A stretch of 64,000 nucleotides of DNA from Aurantibacillus circumpalustris (GCF_029625215.1 NZ_CP121197.1:1674001-1738000), one strand, 5' to 3'. Shown: positions 26,509-35,162, counted from the stretch's first letter. The notes: generated by a model from the sequence alone, not told the origin. Numbers and translations: made by a program.

Positions 26509-27196
26509 CTTCGTTTTCACTATTTTTACTTCCCTGTACAACTACTACAATTTCACCTTTTACCGTTTTGAGAGAATAAAATGCAATGAGTTCTTCTACA
26601 GTTCCACGTTTTGTTTCTTCGAAAAGTTTAGTGATTTCACGGCTTACGGAGGCTTTTCGTTGTGGACCTAAATATTCTTTTAGTTCTTCTAATAATTTAA
26701 CCAAACGAAACGGAGATTCGTAAACTATAAATGTTTTTTCTTCTTGCGCTAAGAGTTTTAAGCGCGTTTGTCTTCCTTTTTTTTGAGGAAGAAATCCATA
26801 GAAGCTAAATTCGTTGCAAGGCAAGCCACTGTTTACGAGCGCTGGAACAAAGGCCGTTGCGCCGGGTAAAGAAATTATAGTGACATCATTAGCAATAGCT
26901 TCTCTAATTAAAAGAAAGCCAGGGTCTGAAATACCTGGTGTGCCTGCGTCTGAAATGAGGGCAATGTTTTTACCTGAGTTTAATGCAGAAACAAGTTCTT
27001 CTAAAATTTTATGTTCATTGTGTTGGTGATAGGATTTTAAAGGCTTTGAAATCTCTAAATGTTTTAATAAAAAAGAAGACGTGCGTGTGTCTTCTGCTAA
27101 GATAAGATCGGCTGATTTTAATACGTTAATGGCACGAAGGGTTATATCTTCAAGATTTCCAATGGGTGTTGGTACGATAAATAATTGTCCACTCAT
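26498..27196 (-). CDS. rsmI: 16S rRNA (cytidine-1402-2'-O)-methyltransferase
   Basis: RsmI adds the 2'-O-methyl group to C1402 in the decoding centre of 16S rRNA. The 232-residue protein shows the tetrapyrrole-methylase fold with IVPTPIGNLEDITLRA at the start, LILAEDTRTSSFLLKHL, ISDAGTPGISDPGFLLI (SAM-binding loop), LPGATAFVPALVNSGLP and FYGFLPQKKGRQ. The usual family length is 230-290, so it is near the short end but complete. It overlaps corA by 11 bases. Confidence 0.95.
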   Translation of the reverse strand: MSGQLFIVPTPIGNLEDITLRAINVLKSADLILAEDTRTSSFLLKHLEISKPLKSYHQHNEHKILEELVSALNSGKNIALISDAGTPGISDPGFLLIREAIANDVTIISLPGATAFVPALVNSGLPCNEFSFYGFLPQKKGRQTRLKLLAQEEKTFIVYESPFRLVKLLEELKEYLGPQRKASVSREITKLFEETKRGTVEELIAFYSLKTVKGEIVVVVQGSKNSENEDAE

Positions 27197-27280
27197 ACAT
27201 TGAAGTTACAGGATTTAAGGGTAAGAAGGAGTGCTCGTGGATAAGAGTTATTGATAATGCGGTGTTAATCCTACTAGCTA

Positions 27281-27490
27281 TTAAACCATATAAGGAACAT
27301 AAGGACAAATAAGGGGAGCAGTTGGAAGTTTAAACCATATAAGAAACATAAGAGCACATAAGAGAAACGTAGTGGGCGGTATTCAGTTGGCAGTTTAACC
27401 ACTAAGGCACTTAGGACACGTAGGGACACTGAGAGAACGTCGTGCGCGGGTGGCAGAAAGCAGTCTGCAGTGCCGACTATCGACTTAAGA
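27281..27490. repeat. three-unit composite intergenic repeat
   Basis: The gap 27197-27508 has no gene. Three units start with TTAAACC or TTTAACC at about 27281, 27329 and 27394. Each has a ~9-10-base-period tract (CATAAGGAC, CATAAGAGC, CACTTAGGA) followed by a GCAGTTGG / CAGTTGGCAG / GGCAGAAAGCAGT tract that resembles the 7-base repeats elsewhere. No open frame with coding character and no T-run hairpin is seen. Confidence 0.7.
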
Positions 27491-27508
27491 CTAGCGGACT
27501 TATTGAGA

Positions 27509-29386
27509 CTACTTAAAACTCTGCATGTCACAAAGCTTTTTGTAGGTACCATCAAGAGCTATGAGTTCAGCGTGATTGCCGCGTTCGATAATTTCTCCTT
27601 TATGCATGACAATAATTTCGTCGGCGTTGGCTATCGTTGAAAGTCTATGTGCAATAACAATGCTAGTACGGTTTTTCATTAAATTGCTTAAGGCATCTTG
27701 AACGAGTCTTTCACTTTCGGTATCTAATGCTGAGGTGGCCTCGTCGAGAATTAAAATGGAAGGATCTTTGAGTATGGCACGTGCAATAGAAAGTCTTTGT
27801 TTTTGACCACCACTGAGTTTACCACCGCGATCACCAATATTTGTGTGATAACCCTGTGGAAGTTTTTCTATAAACTCGTGCGCATTGGCAATTTTTGCAG
27901 CCTCAATAACATCTGTTTCTTTAATGTTCTGAAGTCCAAACGCTATATTATTAAAAACAGTGTCGTTAAACAAAATACTTTCTTGTGAAACAATTCCTAT
28001 TTGATTTCTAATACTTTCAATGGTAAGTTGCTTTATGTTTGTATCATCGATTAATAGTAAACCATTGTCTGTATCATAAAATCGTGGAATCATATCCGCA
28101 AGAGTAGTTTTACCACTGCCCGATTGTCCTACAAGTGCTATCGTTTGGCCTTTTTTAATGGTGAGATAAATGTCTTTTAAAACATAACCGCTATCTCCTT
28201 TTCTGTAGGCGAAAGAAACGTTTCTAAATTCAATTTTTTCATTAAAAAGTTTTAGTTCTTTGGCATCTACCGAATTTTCAATAACGAGAGGTGCATTCAA
28301 AATTTTATCAATACGTTCTTCACTAGCAACTCCCTTTTGAATAAATCCATAAGCCACTGTGATTTGTTTGATAGGTGGAATTATTTGTGACGCGGCGGCA
28401 AAGTACAATATGAATGTTTCAGCATCAAGGCCACCAGTTCCATTAATAACCATACTTCCGCCAATAAATAAAATGACCATTAATACGCCAACAACAACAC
28501 TTTCAGTGAGGGGTGAGGAGAGATCCGTTTTACGATAAACAGATAAAGCTTGTTTGTAATAGGTTTGATTAATGGATTCAAATTTTTGTTGAATAAATCT
28601 TTCACCTGTAAATGCTTTAATAATTTTAATTCCGCCTAATGTTTCATCAAGAATTGAAAAAAGATGTCCAAGGGTTTCTTTACTTTTCTGTGAAGATCTT
28701 TTAAGGCTTTTACCAATAATAATAATAAAGATTGCAGCAAAAGGAAGAAGTAAAAACACATACAAAGTAAGTGCAGGACTAATAGCAATCATAGCCCCCA
28801 GAAACATAGTGATTGTTAGGGGCTCTCTAAAAATTACTTCGAGGCTCGTCATAATTCCAAACTCAATTTCAACAACATCGTTGGTAATGCGACTAATTAA
28901 ATCCCCTTTTTTTTCATCACTATAATAACTTAGTGGAAGGTTTAAACTTTTTTTGTGCAATTTATTTCTCAAATCACGTACCACACCATTGCGAATGGGT
29001 GCAATAAAAAACATGGCTAGGTAGCGGAATAAATTTTTAAAGAACGTCATGGTAAACACTACCAGACAAATAAATAAAAGGGCTTTAATCTTACCAGCAG
29101 CTAACTCGCTTTCATCTGTACCAAGTCTGAAAATGATATTTGTTATTTGATAATTAAAGGAGTCAAGTAAATAGCCTGTTAGTTTTAGGATAGAAAACTT
29201 AGGCTCAGGTTTGTTATAGAGAACTAATAGTTCAGCATAATTTGCATTAAGTAGTTTTAAAAAAGGGAAAACAAGTGAGATTGAAATAACAGAAAAAATA
29301 GAATACAAAATATTGAAGCCAATGTTAAGGGAAGCGTAATTCCAATAACCTTTAATGTATTTAAGAACCGCAAATAGTTTTGGCAT
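27509..29386 (-). CDS. ABC exporter, MsbA-like (fused membrane and ATPase domains)
   Basis: A 625-residue half transporter: the first ~340 residues hold about six transmembrane helices, the rest is the ATPase with Walker A VGQSGSGKTT, Q-loop IVSQESILF, signature LSGGQKQRLSIARAI, Walker B ILILDEATSALDTES and H-loop IAHRLSTI. By architecture it is a homodimeric exporter of the MsbA/lipid-A-flippase type; in Bacteroidota such genes near a methyltransferase often relate to envelope lipids, but the substrate cannot be read from the sequence. A methyltransferase gene lies 15 bases upstream on the same strand, so they likely share a transcript. Confidence 0.9.
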   Translation of the reverse strand: MPKLFAVLKYIKGYWNYASLNIGFNILYSIFSVISISLVFPFLKLLNANYAELLVLYNKPEPKFSILKLTGYLLDSFNYQITNIIFRLGTDESELAAGKIKALLFICLVVFTMTFFKNLFRYLAMFFIAPIRNGVVRDLRNKLHKKSLNLPLSYYSDEKKGDLISRITNDVVEIEFGIMTSLEVIFREPLTITMFLGAMIAISPALTLYVFLLLPFAAIFIIIIGKSLKRSSQKSKETLGHLFSILDETLGGIKIIKAFTGERFIQQKFESINQTYYKQALSVYRKTDLSSPLTESVVVGVLMVILFIGGSMVINGTGGLDAETFILYFAAASQIIPPIKQITVAYGFIQKGVASEERIDKILNAPLVIENSVDAKELKLFNEKIEFRNVSFAYRKGDSGYVLKDIYLTIKKGQTIALVGQSGSGKTTLADMIPRFYDTDNGLLLIDDTNIKQLTIESIRNQIGIVSQESILFNDTVFNNIAFGLQNIKETDVIEAAKIANAHEFIEKLPQGYHTNIGDRGGKLSGGQKQRLSIARAILKDPSILILDEATSALDTESERLVQDALSNLMKNRTSIVIAHRLSTIANADEIIVMHKGEIIERGNHAELIALDGTYKKLCDMQSFK

Positions 29387-29401
29387 TCGATATTATAATC
29401 T

Positions 29402-30172
29402 TTAGTCTTTGTGAGCAACAATTACATCTTCAATTCTGTCGAGGCGATGCCTTATTAACTCGGCTTCCGGCAACCATTTATTGTCGTATGGATTGTCTCT
29501 TTCAACACGAAAGCCGGTTTTTTTAAGTTTGTCAAAATAATCAAGTCCGTAAAGTCTAACATGATCAACCTGTCCGTGTGCAATTTTTCTTTGTTTATCG
29601 GTTGTAAGAGTTTTGTCTTCCAATGTTTTTTCGAGATTTATGGCTAGAGGCACTTGCAATACGCCAAAACCGCCTGGTTTTAAAACTCTGTATATTTCAC
29701 GCATTGCTTTTTCATCATCATCAACATGTTCTATAACATGGCAACAAATAACAACATCAAAAGAGTTATCTGGAAAATCCATTTCTTGAACATCAAGTCT
29801 TACAGGATTATATTCCATGTATTGTTCAGGCTCTATTGTTCCAACAATTTGCGTGATGGTGCTTCCAGTAAGAACGTTTGCTATTTCTTTATTTGGTGAA
29901 ATATGTAAAATTTTTGTCGGTTTTTTATACACTTCTGTTCTTTGTTGAAAGAAAAGATAGAGTAAACGCGATCTATCAACAGAATAACAATTTGGACATT
30001 GAACATTTAATTTATATCCGCCACCTGCAACTTTATATTTTTTAAAAATGGGTGATTTTACACCTTCGTGTAAAAATTTACGGTAGGTTTTTTTACAATA
30101 AAGACAATAGACCTTTTTTCCCGGATTTATGAGAGCAAAAATCTTATTTCTTAATTTTTTAATTGGTTTCAT
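29402..30172 (-). CDS. SAM-dependent methyltransferase with N-terminal zinc-ribbon-like Cys pairs
   Basis: This 256-residue class I methyltransferase has two CxxC pairs at the N-terminus (VYCLYCKKTY and VQCPNCYSVDRSR), probably a zinc ribbon, and then a Methyltransf_11-type domain with VICCHVIEHVDDDEKAMREI and VLKPGGFGVLQV. The classical GxGxG loop is not obvious; the region ILHISPNKEIANVL takes its place, as in a subfamily found in Bacteroidota surface-glycan loci. The gene precedes the MsbA-like exporter. Substrate unknown, possibly a glycan or lipid head group. Confidence 0.82.
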   Translation of the reverse strand: MKPIKKLRNKIFALINPGKKVYCLYCKKTYRKFLHEGVKSPIFKKYKVAGGGYKLNVQCPNCYSVDRSRLLYLFFQQRTEVYKKPTKILHISPNKEIANVLTGSTITQIVGTIEPEQYMEYNPVRLDVQEMDFPDNSFDVVICCHVIEHVDDDEKAMREIYRVLKPGGFGVLQVPLAINLEKTLEDKTLTTDKQRKIAHGQVDHVRLYGLDYFDKLKKTGFRVERDNPYDNKWLPEAELIRHRLDRIEDVIVAHKD

Positions 30173-30203
30173 AAAATACGGCTAATAGGCTTTTAATAGG
30201 CTG

Positions 30204-30211
30204 CAAAGTTA
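30204..30211 (-). promoter_or_regulatory. -7 element for the methyltransferase-exporter pair
   Basis: On the minus strand TAACTTTG, 31 bases before the start codon at 30172; no clear -33. Confidence 0.45.
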
Positions 30212-30294
30212 AAAAATAAATGCATATACATGCTTCGAGAATCGCATGGTAGATTTCTTTTATTGAAATTTACTTTATTTACCTTAAAACTGAG

Positions 30295-30302
30295 TACATT
30301 TG
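30295..30302 (+). promoter_or_regulatory. -7 element giving a leaderless rbfA mRNA
   Basis: TACATTTG ends four bases before the rbfA ATG at 30307, so transcription would begin at about the start codon itself. The -33 region has CTTTATTT rather than a clear TTTG. Confidence 0.5.
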
Positions 30303-30306
30303 CAGT

Positions 30307-30645
30307 ATGGAGAGCCTTAGACAGCAAAAAGTAAATAAATTATTAGCGAAAGAATTAGCTGAAATTTTTAGAAGTGAATCACGTTCACTTTTTGGCGGTG
30401 GTTTTATAACTGTAACCACCGTTCGTGTTAGTCCGGATCTTAGTTCGGCAAAAGTGTATTTGAGTATTATGGCTAATAAAGATAAAACGCTTGTCTTTAA
30501 ATTAATTGAAAGCCAGACAAATGTTATTCGTAAAAAATTAGGGTTAATTGTCGGAAAACAATTAAGAATAGTACCAGAATTAATGTTTTACATTGATGAT
30601 TCTCTGGATTATGCGATGAAGATTGAAGAGCTGCTTAATAAATAA
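30307..30645 (+). CDS. rbfA: ribosome-binding factor A
   Basis: RbfA is a small KH-fold protein that binds the 30S subunit and helps mature the 5' end of 16S rRNA. The 112 residues begin MESLRQQKVNKLLAKELAEI, then VTTVRVSPDLSSAKVYLSI and the LGLIVGKQLRIVPELMFYIDDSLDYAMKIEELL block typical of the family (split here across residues 78-111). Its start is fixed by the family alignment, which supports the near-leaderless promoter. The LolC/E-like permease gene follows after a repeat-filled 209-base gap, an order common in Bacteroidota. Confidence 0.95.
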   Translation: MESLRQQKVNKLLAKELAEIFRSESRSLFGGGFITVTTVRVSPDLSSAKVYLSIMANKDKTLVFKLIESQTNVIRKKLGLIVGKQLRIVPELMFYIDDSLDYAMKIEELLNK

Positions 30646-30846
30646 TGTAAAATGTGAGAGGCAAAAACCAGTAATGTAAAATGTAAGTGGTAAAAATGAG
30701 TAATGTAAAATGTAATAGGTAAAATGGAAAATGTAGTATTGTTAAAGAAAGTTTCACGAACAAGTTCTCTTTTCCATTTTCCATTTTCCATTTTCCATCT
30801 TCCGTCATTTCTGCACCTTTTTCCATCTTCCATCTTCCCTTTTCCA
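30646..30846. repeat. 7-nt-period repeats in both orientations
   Basis: After the rbfA stop come AATGTAA-type heptamers (AATGTAA, AATGTGA, then two more TAATGTAAAATGTAA blocks about 42 bases apart) up to about 30735, and from 30770 to 30846 the inverse type, CCATTTT repeated (TTTTCCATTTTCCATTTTCC, then TTCCATCTTCCATCTTCC). The two halves are partly complementary around a ~40-base centre, so a long imperfect hairpin is possible. Open frames here, such as one rich in Trp, Lys and Met on the minus strand, are products of the repeat. Confidence 0.75.
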
Positions 30847-30854
30847 TTTTAGCC

Positions 30855-32066
30855 ATGTCTGTTTCTCTCTATATAGCCAAACGTTATCTTGTTTCAAAAA
30901 AATCAAATAATGCAATTAATATTATTAGTTGGATAAGTATAATTGCGATTGCCGTTACAACTGGAGCCCTTATTGTTATTCTTTCGGCGATGAATGGCTT
31001 AACCAACACTGTTGCTAATCTTTACAATACCTTTGAGCCAGATATTAAAATTACATCAGCTGAGGGGAAATATTTTGATGCTCCGAAAAAATTCATTGAT
31101 GAAATAAAATCTATACAGGGCGTAAAAATTATTTCTCAAAGTTTAAGTGATAAGGTTCTTGCAAAAAATGTCGACAAACAAGCTTTGTTGTCTATTAAAG
31201 GTGTTGACATGAATTTCAATAAAATTACAGCTATCGATTCTGCCGTTGTTGAAGGAGTTTATGGTTTAAATGATTCAGGTTCGCGAAAGATATTATTAGG
31301 AAGAGGAGTTGCAAATCAACTCAGTGTAAATTTTAATGTGTTTGTAAATGAATTGAGTTTGTTTAGTCCTTTAAAAGGTAAGAGCAGCAGCTTGAACCCT
31401 GAAGATAATCTTAATCAAATTTATTGCACTCCTAGTGGTATTTTTTCATTGAACGATGAGTTGGACTATCAGTACGCCTTTGTAAGCCTTAAAACTGCTC
31501 GTGAATTATTCGATCTCCCTGAAAAAGTGAGTGCGCTCGAGATTTCTTGTGAGCAGGGTGAAGCTGAAAACGTTCAGGAAATTTTAAAAGAAAAATTAGG
31601 TGATAGTTTTGTCATAAAAAATCGGTACCAGTTAAACGATGTTTTATTTAAATCGCTAGAAACGGAAAAATTAGCAACCTTTATTATTCTCGCTTTCATT
31701 TTAGTAATTGCCACTTTTAATATAATAGGCGCATTAACGATGTTGATTATTGAGAAGCGCAAAGACATAAAAACCTTACATAGTTTGGGGGCCAATCTTG
31801 GGTTGATACGTGGAATTTTTATGCGGGAAGCTTTTTTAATTAGTGGTATTGGTGCTACCTTAGGATTATTGTTGGGTATTACGGTTTGCTGGTTGCAGAT
31901 ACAGTTTCACCTTGTAAAATTTGGCAGCGAATTTATTGTACCGTATTATCCAATCGAGATGCAGTTCAAAGATTTTGTTTGGATTTTTGGATTGATAATG
32001 ATTATTGGATTTTTTGCAGCTCTTTATCCTGTTAGGATTTTTACTAAGACGGACTTAGTGCATTAA
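30855..32066 (+). CDS. LolC/LolE-like ABC transporter permease
   Basis: A 403-residue inner-membrane protein with one N-terminal and three C-terminal transmembrane helices and a ~230-residue periplasmic domain, the FtsX/MacB arrangement. The start (SLYIAKRYLVSKKSNNAINI, then ISWISIIAIAVTTGALIVIL) and IEKRKDIKTLHSLGANLGLI resemble lipoprotein-releasing permeases LolC/LolE. It should pull lipoproteins or other hydrophobic cargo from the inner membrane with a LolD-type ATPase; a LolD-like gene at 36745 is the nearest candidate. It follows rbfA. Confidence 0.88.
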   Translation: MSVSLYIAKRYLVSKKSNNAINIISWISIIAIAVTTGALIVILSAMNGLTNTVANLYNTFEPDIKITSAEGKYFDAPKKFIDEIKSIQGVKIISQSLSDKVLAKNVDKQALLSIKGVDMNFNKITAIDSAVVEGVYGLNDSGSRKILLGRGVANQLSVNFNVFVNELSLFSPLKGKSSSLNPEDNLNQIYCTPSGIFSLNDELDYQYAFVSLKTARELFDLPEKVSALEISCEQGEAENVQEILKEKLGDSFVIKNRYQLNDVLFKSLETEKLATFIILAFILVIATFNIIGALTMLIIEKRKDIKTLHSLGANLGLIRGIFMREAFLISGIGATLGLLLGITVCWLQIQFHLVKFGSEFIVPYYPIEMQFKDFVWIFGLIMIIGFFAALYPVRIFTKTDLVH

Positions 32067-32136
32067 TTATTTCGTGTTATTTATTTTGAGTTTTGGTTTA
32101 ACTCGAAATAAAAAACATGAAACTCGGAATAATTAA
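32063..32136. terminator. nested inverted repeat between convergent genes
   Basis: TTAATTATT at 32063 pairs with AATAATTAA ending at 32136, and inside it TTATTTTGAGTT pairs with AACTCGAAATAA around a seven-base loop. Both stop codons (32064-32066 plus, 32135-32133 minus) lie within the repeat. T and A runs are short, so it may be an RNA-processing or bidirectional termination hairpin. Confidence 0.6.
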
Positions 32137-32480
32137 GCTTCCCACCATTTCGCTTTAATGCCAACATAAACACCATCTGGTTTAATTTGGATAGGATATG
32201 TTTTTAAAGCGAAGGCTCCACCAGATGTTGCTTTTCCGCTTTTAAGATCAAAAGAATAGCGGTGAAGCGGACAAATTATTTCATTTTCTTTACTGCAAAA
32301 TCCTTTACTAAGACTGGCTCCGTTGTGTGGACATTTATCTTGCACGGCAAAATAACCTTTATCTGTTCGTGTTATACAGATTTTTTCACCCCTAAGCTCA
32401 AATACAAAAAAAACGTTAGGTAGAATGTAATTTTCAAGCTCGGTTTCATTTTCAAATATGCGAATCCAGTGGTAACTCAT
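32133..32480 (-). CDS. Rieske [2Fe-2S] ferredoxin-like protein
   Basis: This 115-residue single-domain protein has both cluster-binding loops, CPHNGASLSKG and CPLHRYSFDLKSG, giving two Cys and two His ligands. It resembles small soluble ferredoxins of the NirD/BphA3 class, here with no adjacent oxygenase or nitrite reductase. There is no signal peptide or membrane helix. Partner unknown. It is the last gene of a minus-strand run that begins with yihY. Confidence 0.9.
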   Translation of the reverse strand: MSYHWIRIFENETELENYILPNVFFVFELRGEKICITRTDKGYFAVQDKCPHNGASLSKGFCSKENEIICPLHRYSFDLKSGKATSGGAFALKTYPIQIKPDGVYVGIKAKWWEA

Positions 32481-32542
32481 AAAAAGACACGAATTTTACA
32501 AATTGCATTAATGTGTTCAATGTGTACTGCGTTAAATTAGAT

Positions 32543-33250
32543 CTAAATTATATCGTTCATTGTATAAATACCCTTTTTGCCATTTAAAAATTCAGCTGCA
32601 ATAACAGCTCCCAGAGCAAAACCCTTACGGTTGTGAGCTTTGTGCATTATTTCAATGTCATCAATAGCAGAGTGGTATTTCATAATATGTGTGCCCGGCA
32701 CTTCACCTTCGCGAAGATCATTGATAAATAGAGTTTCAGAATCTTTAGAATCGATACTCCATTTCTTTTTGCGTTTAATTTTATCAATTGCCTGATTAGC
32801 CAGTGTAATGGCAGTTCCGCTTGGTTTATCAAGTTTATGAATGTGATGAATTTCTTCCATACTTACTTCATAATCGTCATATTTATCCATCAATGCCGCC
32901 AAATATGTATTTACTTTAAAAAATAAATTTACACCAAGACTAAAGTTTGTCGCATGAAAAAGACTTCCTTGTTTTTGATCGCAGTCTTTTTTTATTTTGT
33001 CAAAATAGTCGTACCATCCTGTTGTTCCAACAACGATAGGCAAATTGGCATCGAAGCAGCGTTCAATGTTTTCTAGAACGGTATGCGGCGTACTGAATTC
33101 AATAGCTACATCTGCTTTTTTTAAATTAGCCATGGTAATAGTTTCTGAATTGTCCTTATCAATTTTTAAAACAACGGAATGCCCTCTTTTAATAGCAATG
33201 GCTTCAATTTCCTTGCCCATTTTACCGTACCCAATTAATGCTATGTTCAT
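32543..33250 (-). CDS. dapB: 4-hydroxy-tetrahydrodipicolinate reductase
   Basis: DapB reduces the dapA product with NAD(P)H in lysine and diaminopimelate synthesis. The 235-residue form, shorter than the E. coli type, is normal in Bacteroidota. The Rossmann start MNIALIGYGKMGKEIE, VGTTGWYDY and EEIHHIHKLDKPSGTA (the HHxxKxDxPSGTA active-site motif) are all present, as is GTHIMKYHSAIDDIEIMHKAHNRKGFA near the end (split motif GTH...H...H). It starts 6 bases after the DUF5683 gene. Confidence 0.95.
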   Translation of the reverse strand: MNIALIGYGKMGKEIEAIAIKRGHSVVLKIDKDNSETITMANLKKADVAIEFSTPHTVLENIERCFDANLPIVVGTTGWYDYFDKIKKDCDQKQGSLFHATNFSLGVNLFFKVNTYLAALMDKYDDYEVSMEEIHHIHKLDKPSGTAITLANQAIDKIKRKKKWSIDSKDSETLFINDLREGEVPGTHIMKYHSAIDDIEIMHKAHNRKGFALGAVIAAEFLNGKKGIYTMNDII

Positions 33251-33256
33251 TTTCTC

Positions 33257-33838
33257 TTATTTAAAACTTAATTTTATTGAAAGACCTGCTGCTGTTGTGT
33301 TTCCAAATCCAGCGTTGTAAGTACTTTGCCAGGGCTCAATGCGAATACTTAAATCGTCACTTACATCAAAGGTTTTAAGATGCGCATCTACATTAGCATC
33401 TATAATATTTAAAATATACAATAATACAATTCCAACAGCTGCTATATCTCTTCTTTTTCGGTACGTTATTTTTTGTGTTTGAAGTTGGTCGATGTCATAC
33501 CGTGTAGTATTAATGGTTGTGGGGTCATCGTCGGCTGCGCTAATTAAATTTTGCCTGTAATAATTATACTCTTCATTATTGACCACAAACATATATCCGA
33601 AACCAACTAAACCGCCGTAAATAATTGGGAGCTTCCAGTATTTTTTATTGTACGCCTGACCTAGTCCAGGTAAACAAGCACTCATGATACTTGCTCGTCT
33701 GGCATCAGAATAAGTTTTTTTATGATTCGCTTTCTGTTGCGCAACACTATCCTGTTTGAGTGCAAGACTATCTTTGTTTTGAGCAATCAATGGAACAAAA
33801 ACCCCGAAAAATAAAAATATAAGGAGAAACTTTTTCAA
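33257..33838 (-). CDS. DUF5683 membrane protein
   Basis: A 193-residue exported or membrane protein with a signal peptide (MKKFLLIFLFFGVFVPLIAQ), then the hallmark block SDARRASIMSACLPGLGQAYNKKYWKLPIIYGGLVGFGYMF (read in pieces), one more hydrophobic segment (IAAVGIVLLYILNIIDANVDAHL) and a C-terminal beta strand. This pattern is what I know as DUF5683, common next to dapB and lepB-like genes in Bacteroidota. Function unknown; inner-membrane location likely. It sits between yihY and dapB with 1- and 6-base gaps. Confidence 0.85.
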   Translation of the reverse strand: MKKFLLIFLFFGVFVPLIAQNKDSLALKQDSVAQQKANHKKTYSDARRASIMSACLPGLGQAYNKKYWKLPIIYGGLVGFGYMFVVNNEEYNYYRQNLISAADDDPTTINTTRYDIDQLQTQKITYRKRRDIAAVGIVLLYILNIIDANVDAHLKTFDVSDDLSIRIEPWQSTYNAGFGNTTAAGLSIKLSFK

Positions 33839-33839
33839 T

Positions 33840-35162
33840 TTAAATCACAATGTCTTTAACGTTCATGTGTCCTAATGCAGTGTCCATAGATTTGTCCATT
33901 TCAATCATAAGGTTATTTATGTGGATGAGTTCTTTGGTATCATTAATAGGGAGGCTGTTTAGTCCCTTTGTTTCAAGAGAATCAATTAAAAATTGCACTG
34001 TAAACTTACTTTCAGTAACGCCTGGTAGATAAAGAATTTCATCTTCTTTTTCAGAAACGACCTCTACAAACAATTGTGTTTCGACGAACTCGTTTAAAAC
34101 ATTGCGTGTAAGGTGAGAAGGTAGGTCTAGTTTTTCTGAAATTTCATGCACACTTAAGGCCTTTTCATTATTGTAGAATCCTTTTGTAACAAGATTGGCA
34201 ATCATAAGCGAAATTACTTTTTTGTAACGGGGACTTAATTTTTCTATTTCGTCTTCCAGTTCAAAACGATCTACATTTTGGTAGGCATATGAAAGTTCTG
34301 CGCCAAATAGAACAATGTACCAGCTATATTGTACCCATATTAAAAAGAGAGGAAGTGCCGCAAAACCACCATAAATAGCATTTAAACGATTGGCACCAAC
34401 TTGAAAACGAATATAGCCCCAGGCCACGAATTCGAATAACAGCGTCGCGATAATTGCCGCTATAAAAGCAGGTTTAATTTTCACTTTGGTATTCGGCATA
34501 ACTCTGTACAAAAACGTAAATACGCCAACAATAAGTCCGTAAGCCAGGAGATTTACAAAAAAAGTAGCAATAAAACCTAAAAGATGCATGTTACCAATTT
34601 GGGTTTGAATAGCGATGGATATACCACCTGAAACTATTAGTAAAAGAGGTCCTACAAGCATAATGGTTAAGTAATCTGTTATTTTTCGAATCCAGTTTCG
34701 GCCCTGTTTAACGTCCCAAACGTCGTTAAAACTGGTTTCAATATTTACTAATAATTGCATGACACTCCATAATAATAATACGATACCAAAACCCGCGATA
34801 ACACCACCTTTGGCATTTGATAACATTGAGTTGGCATAAACAAAAGCATTGGTGAGAATGTCACTGTACTCGCTATAATTTTGAAGTATCTGTTCTTGAA
34901 GATTTTTTTCGAAACCAAAGCCTTTCGCAATTGCGAATATTAAGGCTAGTACCGGTACTATAGAGAATAGAGTATAAAATGTGAGGGCAGTTGAATAAGT
35001 AAAGCACTTATCCTCCATAAACCCTTTAAAAGCCAGAGCGAAAATACGAATCTGTTTGATAAGCAGCCCTTGCCGCTTATCAACTTTACTGAGACGAACC
35101 TTCCAAAGTCTTTCGGAAACAAATTCCACCGATTGTTTTATCAGTGATATAATTTTTGCCAT
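33840..35162 (-). CDS. YihY/BrkB-family inner-membrane protein
   Basis: The ATG at 35162 gives 440 residues starting MAKIISLIKQSVEFVSERLW; a longer in-frame start at 35180 lies upstream of the predicted -7 box at 35169-35176. Residues ~55-305 hold six transmembrane helices with the family features ALTFYTLFSIVPVLALIFAI, WDVKQGRNWIRKI and YRVMPNTKVKIKPAFIAAI. The last ~130 residues look like a winged-helix domain (LSVHEISEKLDLPSHLTRNV), the extension found in many YihY proteins. Once thought to be an RNase, the family is now treated as a transport or envelope protein of unknown role. Confidence 0.9.
   Translation of the reverse strand: MAKIISLIKQSVEFVSERLWKVRLSKVDKRQGLLIKQIRIFALAFKGFMEDKCFTYSTALTFYTLFSIVPVLALIFAIAKGFGFEKNLQEQILQNYSEYSDILTNAFVYANSMLSNAKGGVIAGFGIVLLLWSVMQLLVNIETSFNDVWDVKQGRNWIRKITDYLTIMLVGPLLLIVSGGISIAIQTQIGNMHLLGFIATFFVNLLAYGLIVGVFTFLYRVMPNTKVKIKPAFIAAIIATLLFEFVAWGYIRFQVGANRLNAIYGGFAALPLFLIWVQYSWYIVLFGAELSYAYQNVDRFELEDEIEKLSPRYKKVISLMIANLVTKGFYNNEKALSVHEISEKLDLPSHLTRNVLNEFVETQLFVEVVSEKEDEILYLPGVTESKFTVQFLIDSLETKGLNSLPINDTKELIHINNLMIEMDKSMDTALGHMNVKDIVI

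Noticed and set aside
27274-27555. 93-residue minus-strand frame
   Set aside because: It consists of the composite repeat at 27281-27490 and overlaps the ABC exporter 3' end.
30609-30856. two minus-strand frames rich in Met, Lys, Trp and Gly
   Set aside because: They are translations of the CCATTTT / GGAAAAT heptamer repeat and overlap each other in different frames.
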